From Terriglobus albidus (GTDB taxonomy: Bacteria > Acidobacteriota > Terriglobia > Terriglobales > Acidobacteriaceae): a stretch of DNA of 64,000 nt. The DNA lies in the NCBI RefSeq assembly GCF_025685425.1, contig NZ_JAGTAS010000058.1:1178001-1242000 (forward strand), given 5' to 3'. The position numbers and the translations under genes are program-made. Below the pieces are notes generated by a model. It saw only the letters and a program-made list of their open reading frames with translations, did not search any database and had not been told where the DNA came from. Shown here piece by piece: positions 47,332 to 56,546 of this stretch (within the stretch, counting starts at the first letter, position 1; every line of letters starts with the position of its first letter).

Positions 47332-47447
47332 TAGAGCATTTTCCCTGTAGGTGTAATCCAGAGCATCCGCATCTATGGGCGTTTTCCATAATGAAAACGC
47401 CGCTGCACGCCTCTTCCGGAATACCCAGCAACAGGGAAAATGCTCTA
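47332..47447 (-). repeat. TAGAGCATTTTCCCTGT palindromic element, copy F (reversed)
   Basis: A 116-bp copy in reverse orientation, with perfect outer ends and inner hairpin GCGTTTTCCATAATGAAAACGC. It lies between the convergent ends of the receptor and the GH51 gene. Its terminal CTA is the stop codon (TAG) of the GH51 gene on the minus strand. Confidence 0.93.
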
Positions 47448-49418
47448 AAGAGACCGAATCTCAAGTACAGCTACGGTGTATGGTTCCAATCGGATGGACA
47501 GGTCCTTGGCGTATTCCAACTGACGGCTCTCGGCCTTGATACGATCGGGGTATTCCAGAGAGGCCGCATCCATCAGACCGGCGCTGATGGTGTGGAGGGT
47601 TACGGCAGCTCTCTCCGGAGATTTGGCTCCTTGCAAGCGAATGAGAAGCGTATTCTGTCGCCCTTCATAGTTGACGGCCTTCACCACGATTCGTTTCCCA
47701 TCAGCGCTGGCAGTCGCTACCGAGTCAACAGAACCGGGCTGCCAGCCTTGAGGAATCGCGGTGGATACCTTATCCAGCAGCAGTTTTGTATCGCGAACTC
47801 GATGAAAGGTCCCCGTTGCAGAAGCGAGGAAATGCTCGGCATAGTGCTCACGAAACAGCTTCGAGACCGGGAAGCTTCCGCCGGGAAACCATGAGACATG
47901 ATCGTGATAAATCGCTGATGTCCAGGTGGGATCGTCGGTGGTATTGCGCATCAGCAGCGCCGGACAGGTCATCGTCAGGTTGGGGCTGAGCTCTTCATAC
48001 ATCATCAGACTTCCCGCTGCATGCAGGCCGGCGCGCCAGTCATAGGTGTGCTGCAGGCTCCATTCCAGCACACCGATTTCGATATTCGGGTGCTTGGACG
48101 TGCGTACATAGTCCCGGAGCTTCTCAAGATAATTCTGGATGCGCCGGATACCTGTCTCGAAATTAACCGGCTCGTATTCGTAGTTGTGACATCCCAGGAC
48201 GTCAAAGTTTGCTCCTGCCAAGTCGATGATGGTTTCGCTCCAGTCCATATCGTTGGAACGCTTCTGACCGCAGGCGATGATCTTCGCATGCGGTGCAGCA
48301 GCTCTCAAGCGGGGACCAAAAGCGTTTACGATCTCCGCATACGACTGAGGGGTGAAGCCATTGTTCATCGGTTCGTTATCAATCTGGAAGAGCCGCACGT
48401 TGTATGGCTCGACGTGTCCGTTCGCCGCGCGCCGTTTTCCCCACTCTGTTGATGGCGGGTCGTTGAGGTAGTGAACCCAATCCAACGCATACTCGATCTG
48501 TTCTTGAGAAGTGCCCTGCGCCGCGAGGGTAATGAGCGGCTCCGCACCAAGCTTCTGGCAAAGGTCAAGAAACTCATCTGTGCCGAAGCCGTAATAATCG
48601 GAGTATCCTCCCCAGAAAACGTTCGGGTGGTAGCCCCGCGCTTCATAAGGGCCGATACCCTCTTTCCACTTGTATGTCGAGGCGAATGATCCGCCGGGCC
48701 AGCGAATAAAGGCCGGACGCAGCTTGCGCAAGGCCTCCAGGAGGTCTGGCCGGAACATCCCATTCTGACGCACATCGGAGCGCGCCAGAGAGACGAAATC
48801 GAGCAGCAGAGCGCCTCGGCCGAATGCAGCGATCTCGATGGTTGCCTGCGTATCGCGAAGACTGCTGCTGAAGTCAAAGGCCACACGATGCCACTCTCCC
48901 CGTGCGGCTGGCAGGGGCACTGCTGCGATAGGGTCTCCATTCGCGGCACGGACCTGCAATGACAGGTGAGGACTTCCCTGCTCCTGCTTGACCCAGAGGA
49001 AGCCATCGTACGCGACTCCGCGTTCGAGGAAGATTCTTCCCTGCTGGATAGACGCGCGACCGCCATGGACGCTGAGGCGAACACTTTTTGAGCCATTCTT
49101 AAAGCTGGAGTCTACAAGCGTCACTTCCCCGCGGGTCGCACCGGCAGTCCAATAGGTCTCGAAGTCTTTCCCCTCGAACCCGGCGCCCCGAATCTGTTCT
49201 GCAAAGAGTCCGTCCTCGACGGAGTGGTTAATGTGTTCCAGGAATTGCCCATAGATGCCCTGACTTATAGGCTTCGTCGCTCGATCGGTATCGATCAGCA
49301 ATACGGCAACCGGATTATCAGCATTCTCTTCACCCTGAAGAAGCGGGGAGACGATGGAGGAGAAAGGGACCGCTGCCGTCAAAGCAGCGGTTCCCCGCAA
49401 GAAACGCCTTCTGTTCAT
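47445..49418 (-). CDS. GH51-type alpha-L-arabinofuranosidase, exported
   Basis: The 657-residue retaining glycosidase removes terminal alpha-L-arabinofuranose from arabinan, arabinoxylan or arabinogalactan. It has a twin-arginine leader (MNRRRFLRGTAALTAAVPFSS), then GIYGQFLEHINHSVEDGLFAEQI, a carbohydrate-binding-like beta domain (~95-210), and the (beta/alpha)8 domain with IRWPGGSFAS. The acid/base is the glutamate in FQIDNEPMNNG (~E349) and the nucleophile that in IGVLEWSLQHT (~E452). A C-terminal beta-sandwich ends the protein. The stop codon is the outer TAG of repeat copy F. Neighbouring esterases could remove side-chain acyl groups from the same polymers. Confidence 0.93.
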   Translation of the reverse strand: MNRRRFLRGTAALTAAVPFSSIVSPLLQGEENADNPVAVLLIDTDRATKPISQGIYGQFLEHINHSVEDGLFAEQIRGAGFEGKDFETYWTAGATRGEVTLVDSSFKNGSKSVRLSVHGGRASIQQGRIFLERGVAYDGFLWVKQEQGSPHLSLQVRAANGDPIAAVPLPAARGEWHRVAFDFSSSLRDTQATIEIAAFGRGALLLDFVSLARSDVRQNGMFRPDLLEALRKLRPAFIRWPGGSFASTYKWKEGIGPYEARGYHPNVFWGGYSDYYGFGTDEFLDLCQKLGAEPLITLAAQGTSQEQIEYALDWVHYLNDPPSTEWGKRRAANGHVEPYNVRLFQIDNEPMNNGFTPQSYAEIVNAFGPRLRAAAPHAKIIACGQKRSNDMDWSETIIDLAGANFDVLGCHNYEYEPVNFETGIRRIQNYLEKLRDYVRTSKHPNIEIGVLEWSLQHTYDWRAGLHAAGSLMMYEELSPNLTMTCPALLMRNTTDDPTWTSAIYHDHVSWFPGGSFPVSKLFREHYAEHFLASATGTFHRVRDTKLLLDKVSTAIPQGWQPGSVDSVATASADGKRIVVKAVNYEGRQNTLLIRLQGAKSPERAAVTLHTISAGLMDAASLEYPDRIKAESRQLEYAKDLSIRLEPYTVAVLEIRSL

Positions 49419-49440
49419 CCGTTAACTTCCGATCTGGATT

Positions 49441-49556
49441 TAAAGCATTTTCCCTGTTTCTGGGTATCCCGGAATGGGAGTGCAGCGGCGTTTTCATTGC
49501 GGAAAACGCCCATAGATGCAGAAGCCCTGCGCTACACCTACAGGGAAAATGCTCTA
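49441..49556 (+). repeat. TAGAGCATTTTCCCTGT palindromic element, copy G
   Basis: A 116-bp full-length copy; the left end reads TAAAGCATTTTCCCTGT. The inner hairpin is GCGTTTTCATTGCGGAAAACGC. Its final CTA is the stop codon (TAG) of the carboxylesterase gene on the minus strand. The other end lies 23 bases upstream of the GH51 start. Confidence 0.93.
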
Positions 49557-51251
49557 GGCCAGCAGGATCCGCCGCACTTCTCCATCAGGATCATTTTCCA
49601 TTCGGCAGTGATTATCGAAGATCATCGTCTGGCAGTTCGTGGGATCACTTGGGGTCCAGGTCAAGCCCGGCTGACTGGGATTACCGGTGCGCGCGAAGTT
49701 CGCCCAGGCTGTACTCATCTTTGTAGCAAGCGCCTGTGCTTCGGGAGTATTTCCGGTTCCCTGCTCGCAGCGCTTGGTGTTATCGAAGCAGAACTGAAGC
49801 TCGGCCGTGTGCCAGGCGCCGGGTAGACCATCGAGCATCGGAGTTTGCCAGGTGAAGTAATAGGCGAAGGCAGGAGCGCCATGAAGTTCGTGCTTCAACC
49901 TGGCCATCTTCGCCACATTGTTGCGCATGGTAATTCCATTCAGCCCCGGAGTTCCACCGCACATATATGCCAGGGTTTGCGTCTTCTTTTGAGGATAGTT
50001 CTTTTTCAGACCGGCAATAATCGCCGTCGCCTTCTCATCGCCATAGGCTTTGGCGAGGCTGGCATGCCACTCCTCCTCAGTAGGCCGATACGACATGCGG
50101 TTGCCCTCCTCGCTGACGGAGCCAACGAGCATGGGAACGTTTTTCGAAATCTCCGGTGCGGCATCGAAGAACGACCGCATGTTGATGATCTTTCCATCGA
50201 CGCACGGCGACCAACCGACGCGTGGTTTTCCGGGAGTGCCCGGACCGGGCATTGGAGGCCCTGCTGGGTTGATCTTCGCTACGGCTGCATTGCCGGCGGC
50301 GATAAGCTTGCTCCACTCCATCTTCTGAAGCGATTGAATGTCATTGGCGGCTAGCCCGAGGTCTTTCATGACCAGGCGCGCAACCTCTTTCTGCTGCTCG
50401 CGCGTAGGAATGTTGCCGCCTCCGCCGGACTGGACAGAGGCCCGATGAAAGAGTCCACTCGCAGAAGGCATCCCCATTAAGGTGGTGACTTTCGAACCGC
50501 CCCCGGACTGACCGTAGATCATTACGCGGTCAGGATCGCCGCCGAAGTTTTCGATGTTCTGGTGAACCCATTGCAGAGCCGCAACAAGATCCGTCATACC
50601 GACGTTGACCGAGTCCTCATAGGCGGAGCCGCCGATCTCCGACACATCAAAGAAGCCGAGAATATTGAGCCGGTGATTGACCGATACCTGAACCACGTCG
50701 TGGTTACGAGCCATCTGGGCGCCTTCGTGCGATGGAAGCTCATAGGAGGATCCAAAGCTGAAGCCGCCGCCGTGCATGTAAAACATGACAGGGCGGCGCC
50801 CGCTGAGATTCGGAGTCCAGATGTTCAGCTTGAGCATATCTTCGCTCAGCCAACCGTCATCCCAATCCTGCAAGAAGGTCTGTTCGACACTCGTCCAGGG
50901 ATGTAGCGTCTGGGGGCAATTGGCGCCATAGGTCAGCGTCGGCAGCTCGTCTTTCCAGGGCGTTGGCGCCTGGGCCGGCAGCCAGCGGTTTTGGCCACCA
51001 GTGTTCTGGCCATAAGGCACTCCCTTGAACGTATAGACACCGCCGCTGACGTAACCACGCACCTTGCCGTACTGGGTTTTGGCCACAGCACTGCTCGGGG
51101 TTGTGCAGACACCCGGATCGAGGTGGGCGCCAGTTTTGACGCTGTCAGAGGCGCGTGCCGTGCCCGGCATTGAAAAACCCAGTCCTGCCGAAGCTGAAAA
51201 CAGGAGGGCCTCCCGGCGACTAAGGCTTCCATTCTTGCTGATCCTGCTCAT
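49554..51251 (-). CDS. Type-B carboxylesterase, exported
   Basis: The 565-residue alpha/beta-hydrolase has start ATG 51251 with GAGGAG six bases upstream. The longer frame to 51335 is unsupported. The leader SRREALLFSASAGLGF looks like a Tat-type signal. YTFKGVPYGQNTGGQNRW and PVMFYMHGGGFSFGSS (oxyanion hole) precede the nucleophile elbow GQSGGGSKV (~S249), with the acidic residue in SVSEEGNRMS and the histidine in GAWHTAELQF. Such enzymes hydrolyse carboxylic esters, here perhaps acyl decorations of plant polymers given the GH51 neighbour. Substrate cannot be fixed. Stop codon provided by repeat copy G. Confidence 0.92.
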   Translation of the reverse strand: MSRISKNGSLSRREALLFSASAGLGFSMPGTARASDSVKTGAHLDPGVCTTPSSAVAKTQYGKVRGYVSGGVYTFKGVPYGQNTGGQNRWLPAQAPTPWKDELPTLTYGANCPQTLHPWTSVEQTFLQDWDDGWLSEDMLKLNIWTPNLSGRRPVMFYMHGGGFSFGSSYELPSHEGAQMARNHDVVQVSVNHRLNILGFFDVSEIGGSAYEDSVNVGMTDLVAALQWVHQNIENFGGDPDRVMIYGQSGGGSKVTTLMGMPSASGLFHRASVQSGGGGNIPTREQQKEVARLVMKDLGLAANDIQSLQKMEWSKLIAAGNAAVAKINPAGPPMPGPGTPGKPRVGWSPCVDGKIINMRSFFDAAPEISKNVPMLVGSVSEEGNRMSYRPTEEEWHASLAKAYGDEKATAIIAGLKKNYPQKKTQTLAYMCGGTPGLNGITMRNNVAKMARLKHELHGAPAFAYYFTWQTPMLDGLPGAWHTAELQFCFDNTKRCEQGTGNTPEAQALATKMSTAWANFARTGNPSQPGLTWTPSDPTNCQTMIFDNHCRMENDPDGEVRRILLA

Positions 51252-51654
51252 TTGAATCTCCTCTGCTGCAAAAATGATCTGAAAGTGGCCCCACCTGCAC
51301 GCACCGCGATGACGTCGCCGATCTCCACGAAGCACCGACAGTCAGGCCTGTTTGGAGTAAAGGGACGAAACCCAAAGTACAGATCTTCAGTAAACGTTTT
51401 CGGGCAACACCATAAGGACCTGCTTCAGGGGTTGTCAAGAAGATAACGGCTTGCAGTAGAAATATTTTTATGGTCGAAGTTAATAATTAAAAAAGCCGGC
51501 TCACCAAGCGCTCTAAGGCTTATCAATCACGAAGGTTGACTCATAGAGAGCGGGAGAAATACGATGTCTGTCACTCAAAGAAAGCGTTTGCCGGTTTAAT
51601 TTCAGCCCCGACTTAAACTGGCATGTTCGGTTCCGAAAGCGGAGGGAAGCTGGA
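51252..51654. promoter_or_regulatory. Divergent intergenic region with a LacI-like half palindrome
   Basis: No gene is seen. TAAACGTTTTC at about 51391-51401 contains AAACGTTT, the centre of many LacI/CcpA-family operators, 140 bases upstream of the carboxylesterase. An AT-rich stretch (AATATTTTTATGGTCG, TTAATAATTAAAAAAG near 51465-51495) could hold promoters for the esterase on the plus strand. Confidence 0.35.
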
Positions 51655-52728
51655 GTGATGATGAAGAGAGTTGCAATCTCACTTGTAATAGCTGCATTGG
51701 GCGCCTTAGGCGTGTCGGATGTGCGGGCGCAAGCCAAAACAGAAGTTCCTCCCAAGGTCGATGGAGCAAAGCCAGCGCGGCTCGAGCGGATCAAGATCCA
51801 CGGAGTCACTCTGGAAGGAAATCTGGAAGGCAACCAGGCTGACCGCGATGTTCTGGTCTTTTTACCTCCGTCTTACGACAAAGAGAAAAACCGGCGATAT
51901 CCGGTTATCTACGCCTTGCATGGATACTCGATCGGCGCCGAGCAATGGAGTCAGGAGATCCATGTTCCCCAGACGATCGAAGGAGCCTTTGCCCAGGGCG
52001 CCAAGGAGATGATCGTAGTCCTGCCCGACTCCAAGACTGTCCACAATGGATCGATGTACTCCAGCTCCGCAACCACGGGAGACTTTGAGCGCTTCATCGC
52101 CAACGATGTTGTTGCTTATATCGATGCGCATTACCGCACGCTTGCCACCCGTGAGAGCCGCGGACTTGTCGGCCACTCCATGGGAGGTTATGGCGCCAGC
52201 AGGATTGGCATGAAGCATGCGGATGTCTTCGGCAGTCTCTACATCATGAGTCCCTGTTGCCTCTCGGCCCGGCGCGCCGGTCCAGACATGGAGAAGACGC
52301 TTGAGGCGGTTAAATCCGCTGAAGACTCGGCTAAGTTACCCTTTCCAGCACGTGCACAACTTGCCGCAGCTGCGGCCTGGTCCCCGGACCCAAAGAATCC
52401 CCCGTTGTACCTTGATCTGCCAGTAAAGGACGGTGTTCCTCAGCAGGATGTCCTGTCGAAATGGGCGGCAAACGCGCCACTAGCATTCGTGGATCAATAC
52501 ATCGCAGATCTGAAGCGCTATCATGCCATCGCAATGGATGTCGGAGATCAGGATGGATTACGAACGGATACCGCCAAGCTGCACGAGGTGATGGAGCGCT
52601 ACGGAGTTTCTAATTCCTTCGAGATCTATCCCGGCACCCATACCAGTGCCGTTGCAGATCGTTTTCAGAACCACGTGTTGCCATTCTTCAGCCGCAACCT
52701 GTGCTTTGAGAAACAGTGCCGGCACTGA
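51655..52728 (+). CDS. Secreted esterase D-like (alpha/beta-hydrolase) protein
   Basis: The 357-residue protein has signal peptide VAISLVIAALGALGVSDVRAQ. RRYPVIYALHGYSIGAEQW and EMIVVLPDSKTVHNGSMY lead to the nucleophile elbow LVGHSMGGYGASRIG (~S175). An acidic residue in MDVGDQDGL and a histidine in YPGTHTSAV (~H329) complete a plausible triad. This is the esterase D/feruloyl esterase-type fold. The GTG at 51655 has GGAGGG 8 bases upstream, and ATGs at 51658 and 51661 are close alternatives. Context with GH51 and another esterase favours deacylation of plant-derived oligosaccharides. Confidence 0.88.
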   Translation: MMMKRVAISLVIAALGALGVSDVRAQAKTEVPPKVDGAKPARLERIKIHGVTLEGNLEGNQADRDVLVFLPPSYDKEKNRRYPVIYALHGYSIGAEQWSQEIHVPQTIEGAFAQGAKEMIVVLPDSKTVHNGSMYSSSATTGDFERFIANDVVAYIDAHYRTLATRESRGLVGHSMGGYGASRIGMKHADVFGSLYIMSPCCLSARRAGPDMEKTLEAVKSAEDSAKLPFPARAQLAAAAAWSPDPKNPPLYLDLPVKDGVPQQDVLSKWAANAPLAFVDQYIADLKRYHAIAMDVGDQDGLRTDTAKLHEVMERYGVSNSFEIYPGTHTSAVADRFQNHVLPFFSRNLCFEKQCRH

Positions 52729-52786
52729 TTTGAGAGCTCCGTACGCTTGGCAACAGAATGTCATCGTGCCTCAATGGCTGCAGTCA

Positions 52787-52858
52787 CGGGAAAGTTACTA
52801 ATTCATCCGGAAACTTTCCCGAATCGTACGAATTTCATGTAGTGTTGTCGTGCGACAA
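52787..52858 (+). other. Tandem hairpins in a structured leader or small RNA
   Basis: CGGGAAAGTT (52787-52796) pairs perfectly with AACTTTCCCG (52812-52821), and TTGTCG-TG-CGACAA follows at 52845-52858. A terminator-like hairpin is found 64 bases further on. The series stands in the 286-base gap between the esterase and the RbsD/FucU-like gene. No known riboswitch class was recognised. Confidence 0.4.
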
Positions 52859-52921
52859 AGTTCGGGTTACCGGCTACGACCTGAACTCCAAAATATCTGC
52901 ACAATCAATCCTTCCATTCGA

Positions 52922-52943
52922 GGCCCCCGAAAGATCGGGGGCC
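52922..52943 (+). terminator. Terminator-like hairpin upstream of the RbsD/FucU-like gene
   Basis: GGCCCCCGA-AAGA-TCGGGGGCC is a perfect 9-bp stem followed by TTCGCTTCC, a weak pyrimidine-rich tail. It lies 72 bases before the next gene, so it could end the esterase transcript or form the switchable end of a leader RNA. Confidence 0.5.
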
Positions 52944-53014
52944 TTCGCTTCCTCGGTGTAGCATTTCGAAGACTCGTTGCGGCAAGAAAGAGGCATCCTC
53001 TGAGGAGACGATTT

Positions 53015-53581
53015 GTGATCAGATCCGTTCTATTCTTAAGCCTGCTATTCCCCGGCCTCCTCACACCCATCCTGCCCGCACAGCAGACCCACCACACAAC
53101 CGCCTGGAAGCAAACAGTCAGCGAACGCCTACCTCTGCTCGGCCACCGCAACTGGATCCTTGTCGTCGACTCTGCCTACCCGCTGCAGACCTCATCCGGC
53201 TTTGAAGTGATCGAGACCAACGCCGGCCAGATCGACGTCACAAGAGCAGTGCTCGCTCAGATCAAAGACTCCATTCACGTTCGTCCAACCATCTTTATGG
53301 ACGCGGAGCTGCCCTTCCTCACCGAAGAAGACTCCCCCGGAGCAAACTCCTACCGCCAGCAGATATCTGCTGCGCTGCACGACTACACCATTCAGAACGA
53401 GCTGCACGAGAAGCTCATCCAGCAGGTCTCCGACGCCGGCAAGGAGTTCAAGATTCTCGTCCTCAAGACGCGACTCACCGTACCTTACTCTTCCGTCTTC
53501 ATCCGTCTCGACTGCAAATACGTCAGCGCCGATGCCGAAGATCGCCTTCGTGCCCGGATGAAGTCCGCTGTGCAGCATTGA
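53015..53581 (+). CDS. Exported RbsD/FucU-like (sugar mutarotase-fold) protein
   Basis: The GTG at 53015 has GAGGAG seven bases upstream and gives a signal peptide (MIRSVLFLSLLFPGLLTPILPAQ) and a 188-residue product. The mature part resembles RbsD/FucU: LPLLGHRNWILVVDSAYPL matches the GH-x-D/D-x-x-x-P site, IHVRPTIFMDAELPFL follows, and LKTRLTVPYSSVFIRLDCKY matches the family's T-E-x-PY-N-x-x-L region in modified form. Known RbsD and FucU are cytoplasmic enzymes that interconvert ring forms of ribose or fucose. A secreted version is unusual. The match is by eye and could be wrong. Confidence 0.7.
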   Translation: MIRSVLFLSLLFPGLLTPILPAQQTHHTTAWKQTVSERLPLLGHRNWILVVDSAYPLQTSSGFEVIETNAGQIDVTRAVLAQIKDSIHVRPTIFMDAELPFLTEEDSPGANSYRQQISAALHDYTIQNELHEKLIQQVSDAGKEFKILVLKTRLTVPYSSVFIRLDCKYVSADAEDRLRARMKSAVQH

Positions 53582-53695
53582 GACTACAAAGGTTTATTGA
53601 TAGCGGTCAGACGGCTCGATCGGCCAGTACTCAAACGCATTTTTCGAGAGACCGATATTAGAGGCAGACCTTGTTCCGCAGATGATCTTTAGACG

Positions 53696-53722
53696 CCGAG
53701 GAGACCCCTTCGGTCTCCTCGG
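53696..53722. other. Hairpin between convergent genes
   Basis: CCGAGGAGACC-CCTTC-GGTCTCCTCGG is a perfect 11-bp stem between the 3' ends of the RbsD/FucU-like and manganese catalase genes. There is no T-run on either side, so termination by it alone is doubtful. Confidence 0.5.
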
Positions 53723-53730
53723 TCCCGAGG

Positions 53731-54561
53731 TCAACCCACCTGGCCGACCAGTTCTGATTTTTCTGGAGCGGTAGATGTCGTTCTGGCACTGTCTTGCTTA
53801 CCGCGATCTTCGCCGGGAAGTTTTCCATTGACCGCCTCAATATCAAGGCCCTGTCCGCCTACGACCTGAGACTCGACTGGCGCCAGACCATAATTGCTCT
53901 GCCATGGACCACGCATATCGGTCTCGCCTTCCGAACCTTTTCCGGTTGAACCATTGAAATATTGATCAACCAGCCCCGGTGTAGGACGGAGTCTGCCAAT
54001 CGAAAATGGATTTTTCTCCAGGCTCTCCAGCGCGGCAGTGAAAGATTTCATATGGGTGATTTCACGCGTCATGAGGAACTGCAACGTATCGATCGTTCCC
54101 GGATCATCGGTGTGGTCAATCAAACGTTCGTAGACGATCTTTGCCCGAGCCTCGGCTGCAATATTGTTTCGTAGATCGACATCGAGTTCGCCGGTAATCT
54201 TCAGATAATCCGCCGTCCACGGATTACCCATTGAGTTGAAGAGGTTCAAGCCACCTCCACCCGCAATGGTTACAAGCGGGTCGGCCTCGGCCGCTTCACG
54301 GTTCGTTTTGAGAGGCTTCAGATGCATACGGATGAGGGCGCCCACAACCTCAAGATGACTCAGCTCCTCAGTGCCGATGTCCATCAAAAGATCACGCCTG
54401 GCAACATCATCGACACAGTTCCATCCCTGGATTGTGTATTGCATTGCAGCGGCAAGTTCTCCGTTGGCTCCTCCGAATTGCTCGAGAAGCATATTTCCAA
54501 ATCGAACGTCAGGCGCTCCAACGTTCACGGTATACATAAGTTGCTTCACATGGTGGTACAT
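53731..54561 (-). CDS. Manganese catalase
   Basis: The 276-residue non-heme catalase removes hydrogen peroxide with a di-manganese centre. The start at 54561 (MYHHVKQLMYTVNVG) has GAGGAG five bases upstream. The longer frame to 54651 is not supported. Metal ligands are expected from the glutamate in LLEQFGGANGELAAAMQY, EELSHLEVV, KIVYERLIDHTDD and REITHMKSF, in the ferritin-like four-helix order. The tail is Gly/Pro-rich and charged, as in other members. It stands alone, convergent with the RbsD/FucU-like gene. Confidence 0.92.
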   Translation of the reverse strand: MYHHVKQLMYTVNVGAPDVRFGNMLLEQFGGANGELAAAMQYTIQGWNCVDDVARRDLLMDIGTEELSHLEVVGALIRMHLKPLKTNREAAEADPLVTIAGGGGLNLFNSMGNPWTADYLKITGELDVDLRNNIAAEARAKIVYERLIDHTDDPGTIDTLQFLMTREITHMKSFTAALESLEKNPFSIGRLRPTPGLVDQYFNGSTGKGSEGETDMRGPWQSNYGLAPVESQVVGGQGLDIEAVNGKLPGEDRGKQDSARTTSTAPEKSELVGQVG

Positions 54562-54887
54562 ATTGACTCCTCTTCCGTGCGCTAGGATGGACGATTGTCG
54601 AAGCGAAGACAGACAGCCCTGCCACATGACTGCGCTACGTAGTAGCGTCAAATCCCGACATCTACCCGGCGCAGCCAGTCACTTGCCCATGCAAGCGATG
54701 ACCTAAAGATGGATTCCGTAGACTTTTAGTTGGCCGAGAATTTCCGCCAAGCTGAGTTTGTATGCGCCAAAGCTATGGCGTCATCGCTTTCGAAGCAATC
54801 TCCAATCTGAGGTGCAATTATGCCGCAGGGTTGCCGAGTACCAGTCTCCTGTCCTTGCGGGAGAGCGACTGCTTGCCTTCCGCGACT

Positions 54888-55003
54888 TAGAGCATTTCCC
54901 TGTTGCTGGGTAGCCTCTGGAAGAGGCGTGCAGCGGCGTTTTCATGGCGAAAACGCCCATAGATACGGAAGCCCTACTCTACACTTACAGGGAAAATGCT
55001 CCA
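54888..55003 (+). repeat. TAGAGCATTTTCCCTGT palindromic element, copy H
   Basis: A 116-bp copy with outer ends TAGAGCATTTCCCTGT and ACAGGGAAAATGCTCCA. The inner hairpin is GCGTTTTCATGGCGAAAACGC. It lies in the 569-base divergent region between the catalase and the MATE gene. Otherwise no gene is visible there. A five-codon frame preceded by AAGGA (55117-55134) runs into the MATE start. Confidence 0.92.
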
Positions 55004-55130
55004 ATCCTTGGTAACGATCAATAAGTGATTTGGATCTTGTTGCCCGGACTGTATTGATAGCGATCCGAGGCGCCAGATCGGTCTAAATCCGACATATTTC
55101 ACCAAGGACCGATATCATGATCAACGTCTT

Positions 55131-56546
55131 ATGATGGAGACCACTACTCAATCTGAAACCGCCCCCTCCCTTTGGCAGTCCATTCGAGAAGCTCTGCGAG
55201 GCGGTCACCAGGACTTTACCTCGGGAAGCCTGAATCGCTCCATCCTGCTGTTGGCCATTCCGATGGTCCTCGAGATGGTGCTGGAATCTCTCTTCGCAGT
55301 AGTCGATGTGTTTTGGGTGAGCCGGCTGGGGGCTGATGCCATTGCCACGGTCGGACTAACCGAATCAGTTCTGACGCTGGTCTTCGCAGTGGGTATGGGG
55401 CTGGGCATGTCCACCACTGCCATGGTGGCGAGGCGTGTTGGCGAGAAAAATGCTGATGGTGCAGCAATCTCAGCGGTGCAGGCGGCCTTTCTCGGCCTCG
55501 TGACCTCTCTGGTGATAGGAGTTCCGTGTCTGCTGCTCGCACCCAGGCTGCTGGAACTGATGGGAGCCACACCCGCTATCGTCGCGACCGGAGCCAATTA
55601 CACACGTATCGCCCTGGGCGGTTCGGGCGTGGTACTGATGCTCTTCCTCAACAATGCAATCTTCCGTGGCGCGGGTGATGCTGCGATTGCCATGCGGCTG
55701 CTGTGGGTTTCGAATATCTTGAACCTGATCCTCGATCCCTGTCTGATCTTCGGTCTTGGTCCCTTTCCAAAACTGGGTGTGACCGGCGCAGCCCTCGCAA
55801 CTTTTAGTGGACGTGGAATCGGTGTGCTGTACCAGTTCTATCGTCTGGCTCGGGGGACGGAACGCCTGCACATCGCTGCGCGTCATGTGCGGCTGCATGG
55901 TGATGTGCTCTGGCGACTGGTGCGCGTCTCTGTCTCGGGCATTCTGCAGTTTTTGATCTCTCAGGCGAGTTGGATCGGGTTAGTACGAATTGTCAGCCTC
56001 TTCGGAGCCTCAGCGGTGGCAGCCTACACCATCGGCATCCGCATCGTGATCTTCGCCATCCTGCCTTCATGGGGGCTGAGCAATGCCGCCGCTACCCTGG
56101 TCGGACAGAATCTAGGGGCGCGGCATGTCGATCGCGCACGCAAGGCAGTGTGGCGCACCGGCCTCTGGAACATGATCTTTCTCGGATCGGTCGGCGTAGT
56201 CTTCATTGTCTTCGCCCCGGCGATCATTCGGCTGTTTACAAACGACCCGGTTGTTATCCCCGCAGCGGTCAACTGCCTTCGCATCTTCAGTTGCGGCAAC
56301 ATAGCCTATGCCTACGGCATGGTGCTCATGCAGGCATTCAATGGAGCCGGCGATACAGTCACCCCAACCTACATCAACGTTGTGGGCTTCTGGGTACTCG
56401 AGATCCCACTGGCATGGTGGTTGGCCATGCATACACCGCTCGGCGTCAACGGGGTCTTCACGTCTGTCGTGGTCGCTCAATCTGTCGTGGTAATGATCAG
56501 CCTGGTGCTCTTCCGCCGGGGCCGCTGGGAACAGCAGAGGATTTAG
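55131..56546 (+). CDS. MATE family efflux transporter
   Basis: The 471-residue inner-membrane protein has 12 hydrophobic segments in two pseudo-repeated bundles, exporting cationic drugs or metabolites against Na+ or H+. The first helix region reads ILLLAIPMVLEMVLESLFAVVDVFWVSRLG, split around residue 60. MGLGMSTTAMVARRVGEKN is repeated in the second half as LSNAAATLVGQNLGARHVDRA, the typical MATE duplication. Two ATGs in tandem (55131, 55134) are possible starts. The N-terminal ~30 residues are a polar extension. Confidence 0.93.
   Translation: MMETTTQSETAPSLWQSIREALRGGHQDFTSGSLNRSILLLAIPMVLEMVLESLFAVVDVFWVSRLGADAIATVGLTESVLTLVFAVGMGLGMSTTAMVARRVGEKNADGAAISAVQAAFLGLVTSLVIGVPCLLLAPRLLELMGATPAIVATGANYTRIALGGSGVVLMLFLNNAIFRGAGDAAIAMRLLWVSNILNLILDPCLIFGLGPFPKLGVTGAALATFSGRGIGVLYQFYRLARGTERLHIAARHVRLHGDVLWRLVRVSVSGILQFLISQASWIGLVRIVSLFGASAVAAYTIGIRIVIFAILPSWGLSNAAATLVGQNLGARHVDRARKAVWRTGLWNMIFLGSVGVVFIVFAPAIIRLFTNDPVVIPAAVNCLRIFSCGNIAYAYGMVLMQAFNGAGDTVTPTYINVVGFWVLEIPLAWWLAMHTPLGVNGVFTSVVVAQSVVVMISLVLFRRGRWEQQRI

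Noticed and set aside
55117-55134. Five-codon frame after AAGGA running into the MATE start
   Set aside because: It could couple translation to the MATE gene, but so short a frame cannot be distinguished from chance without comparison.
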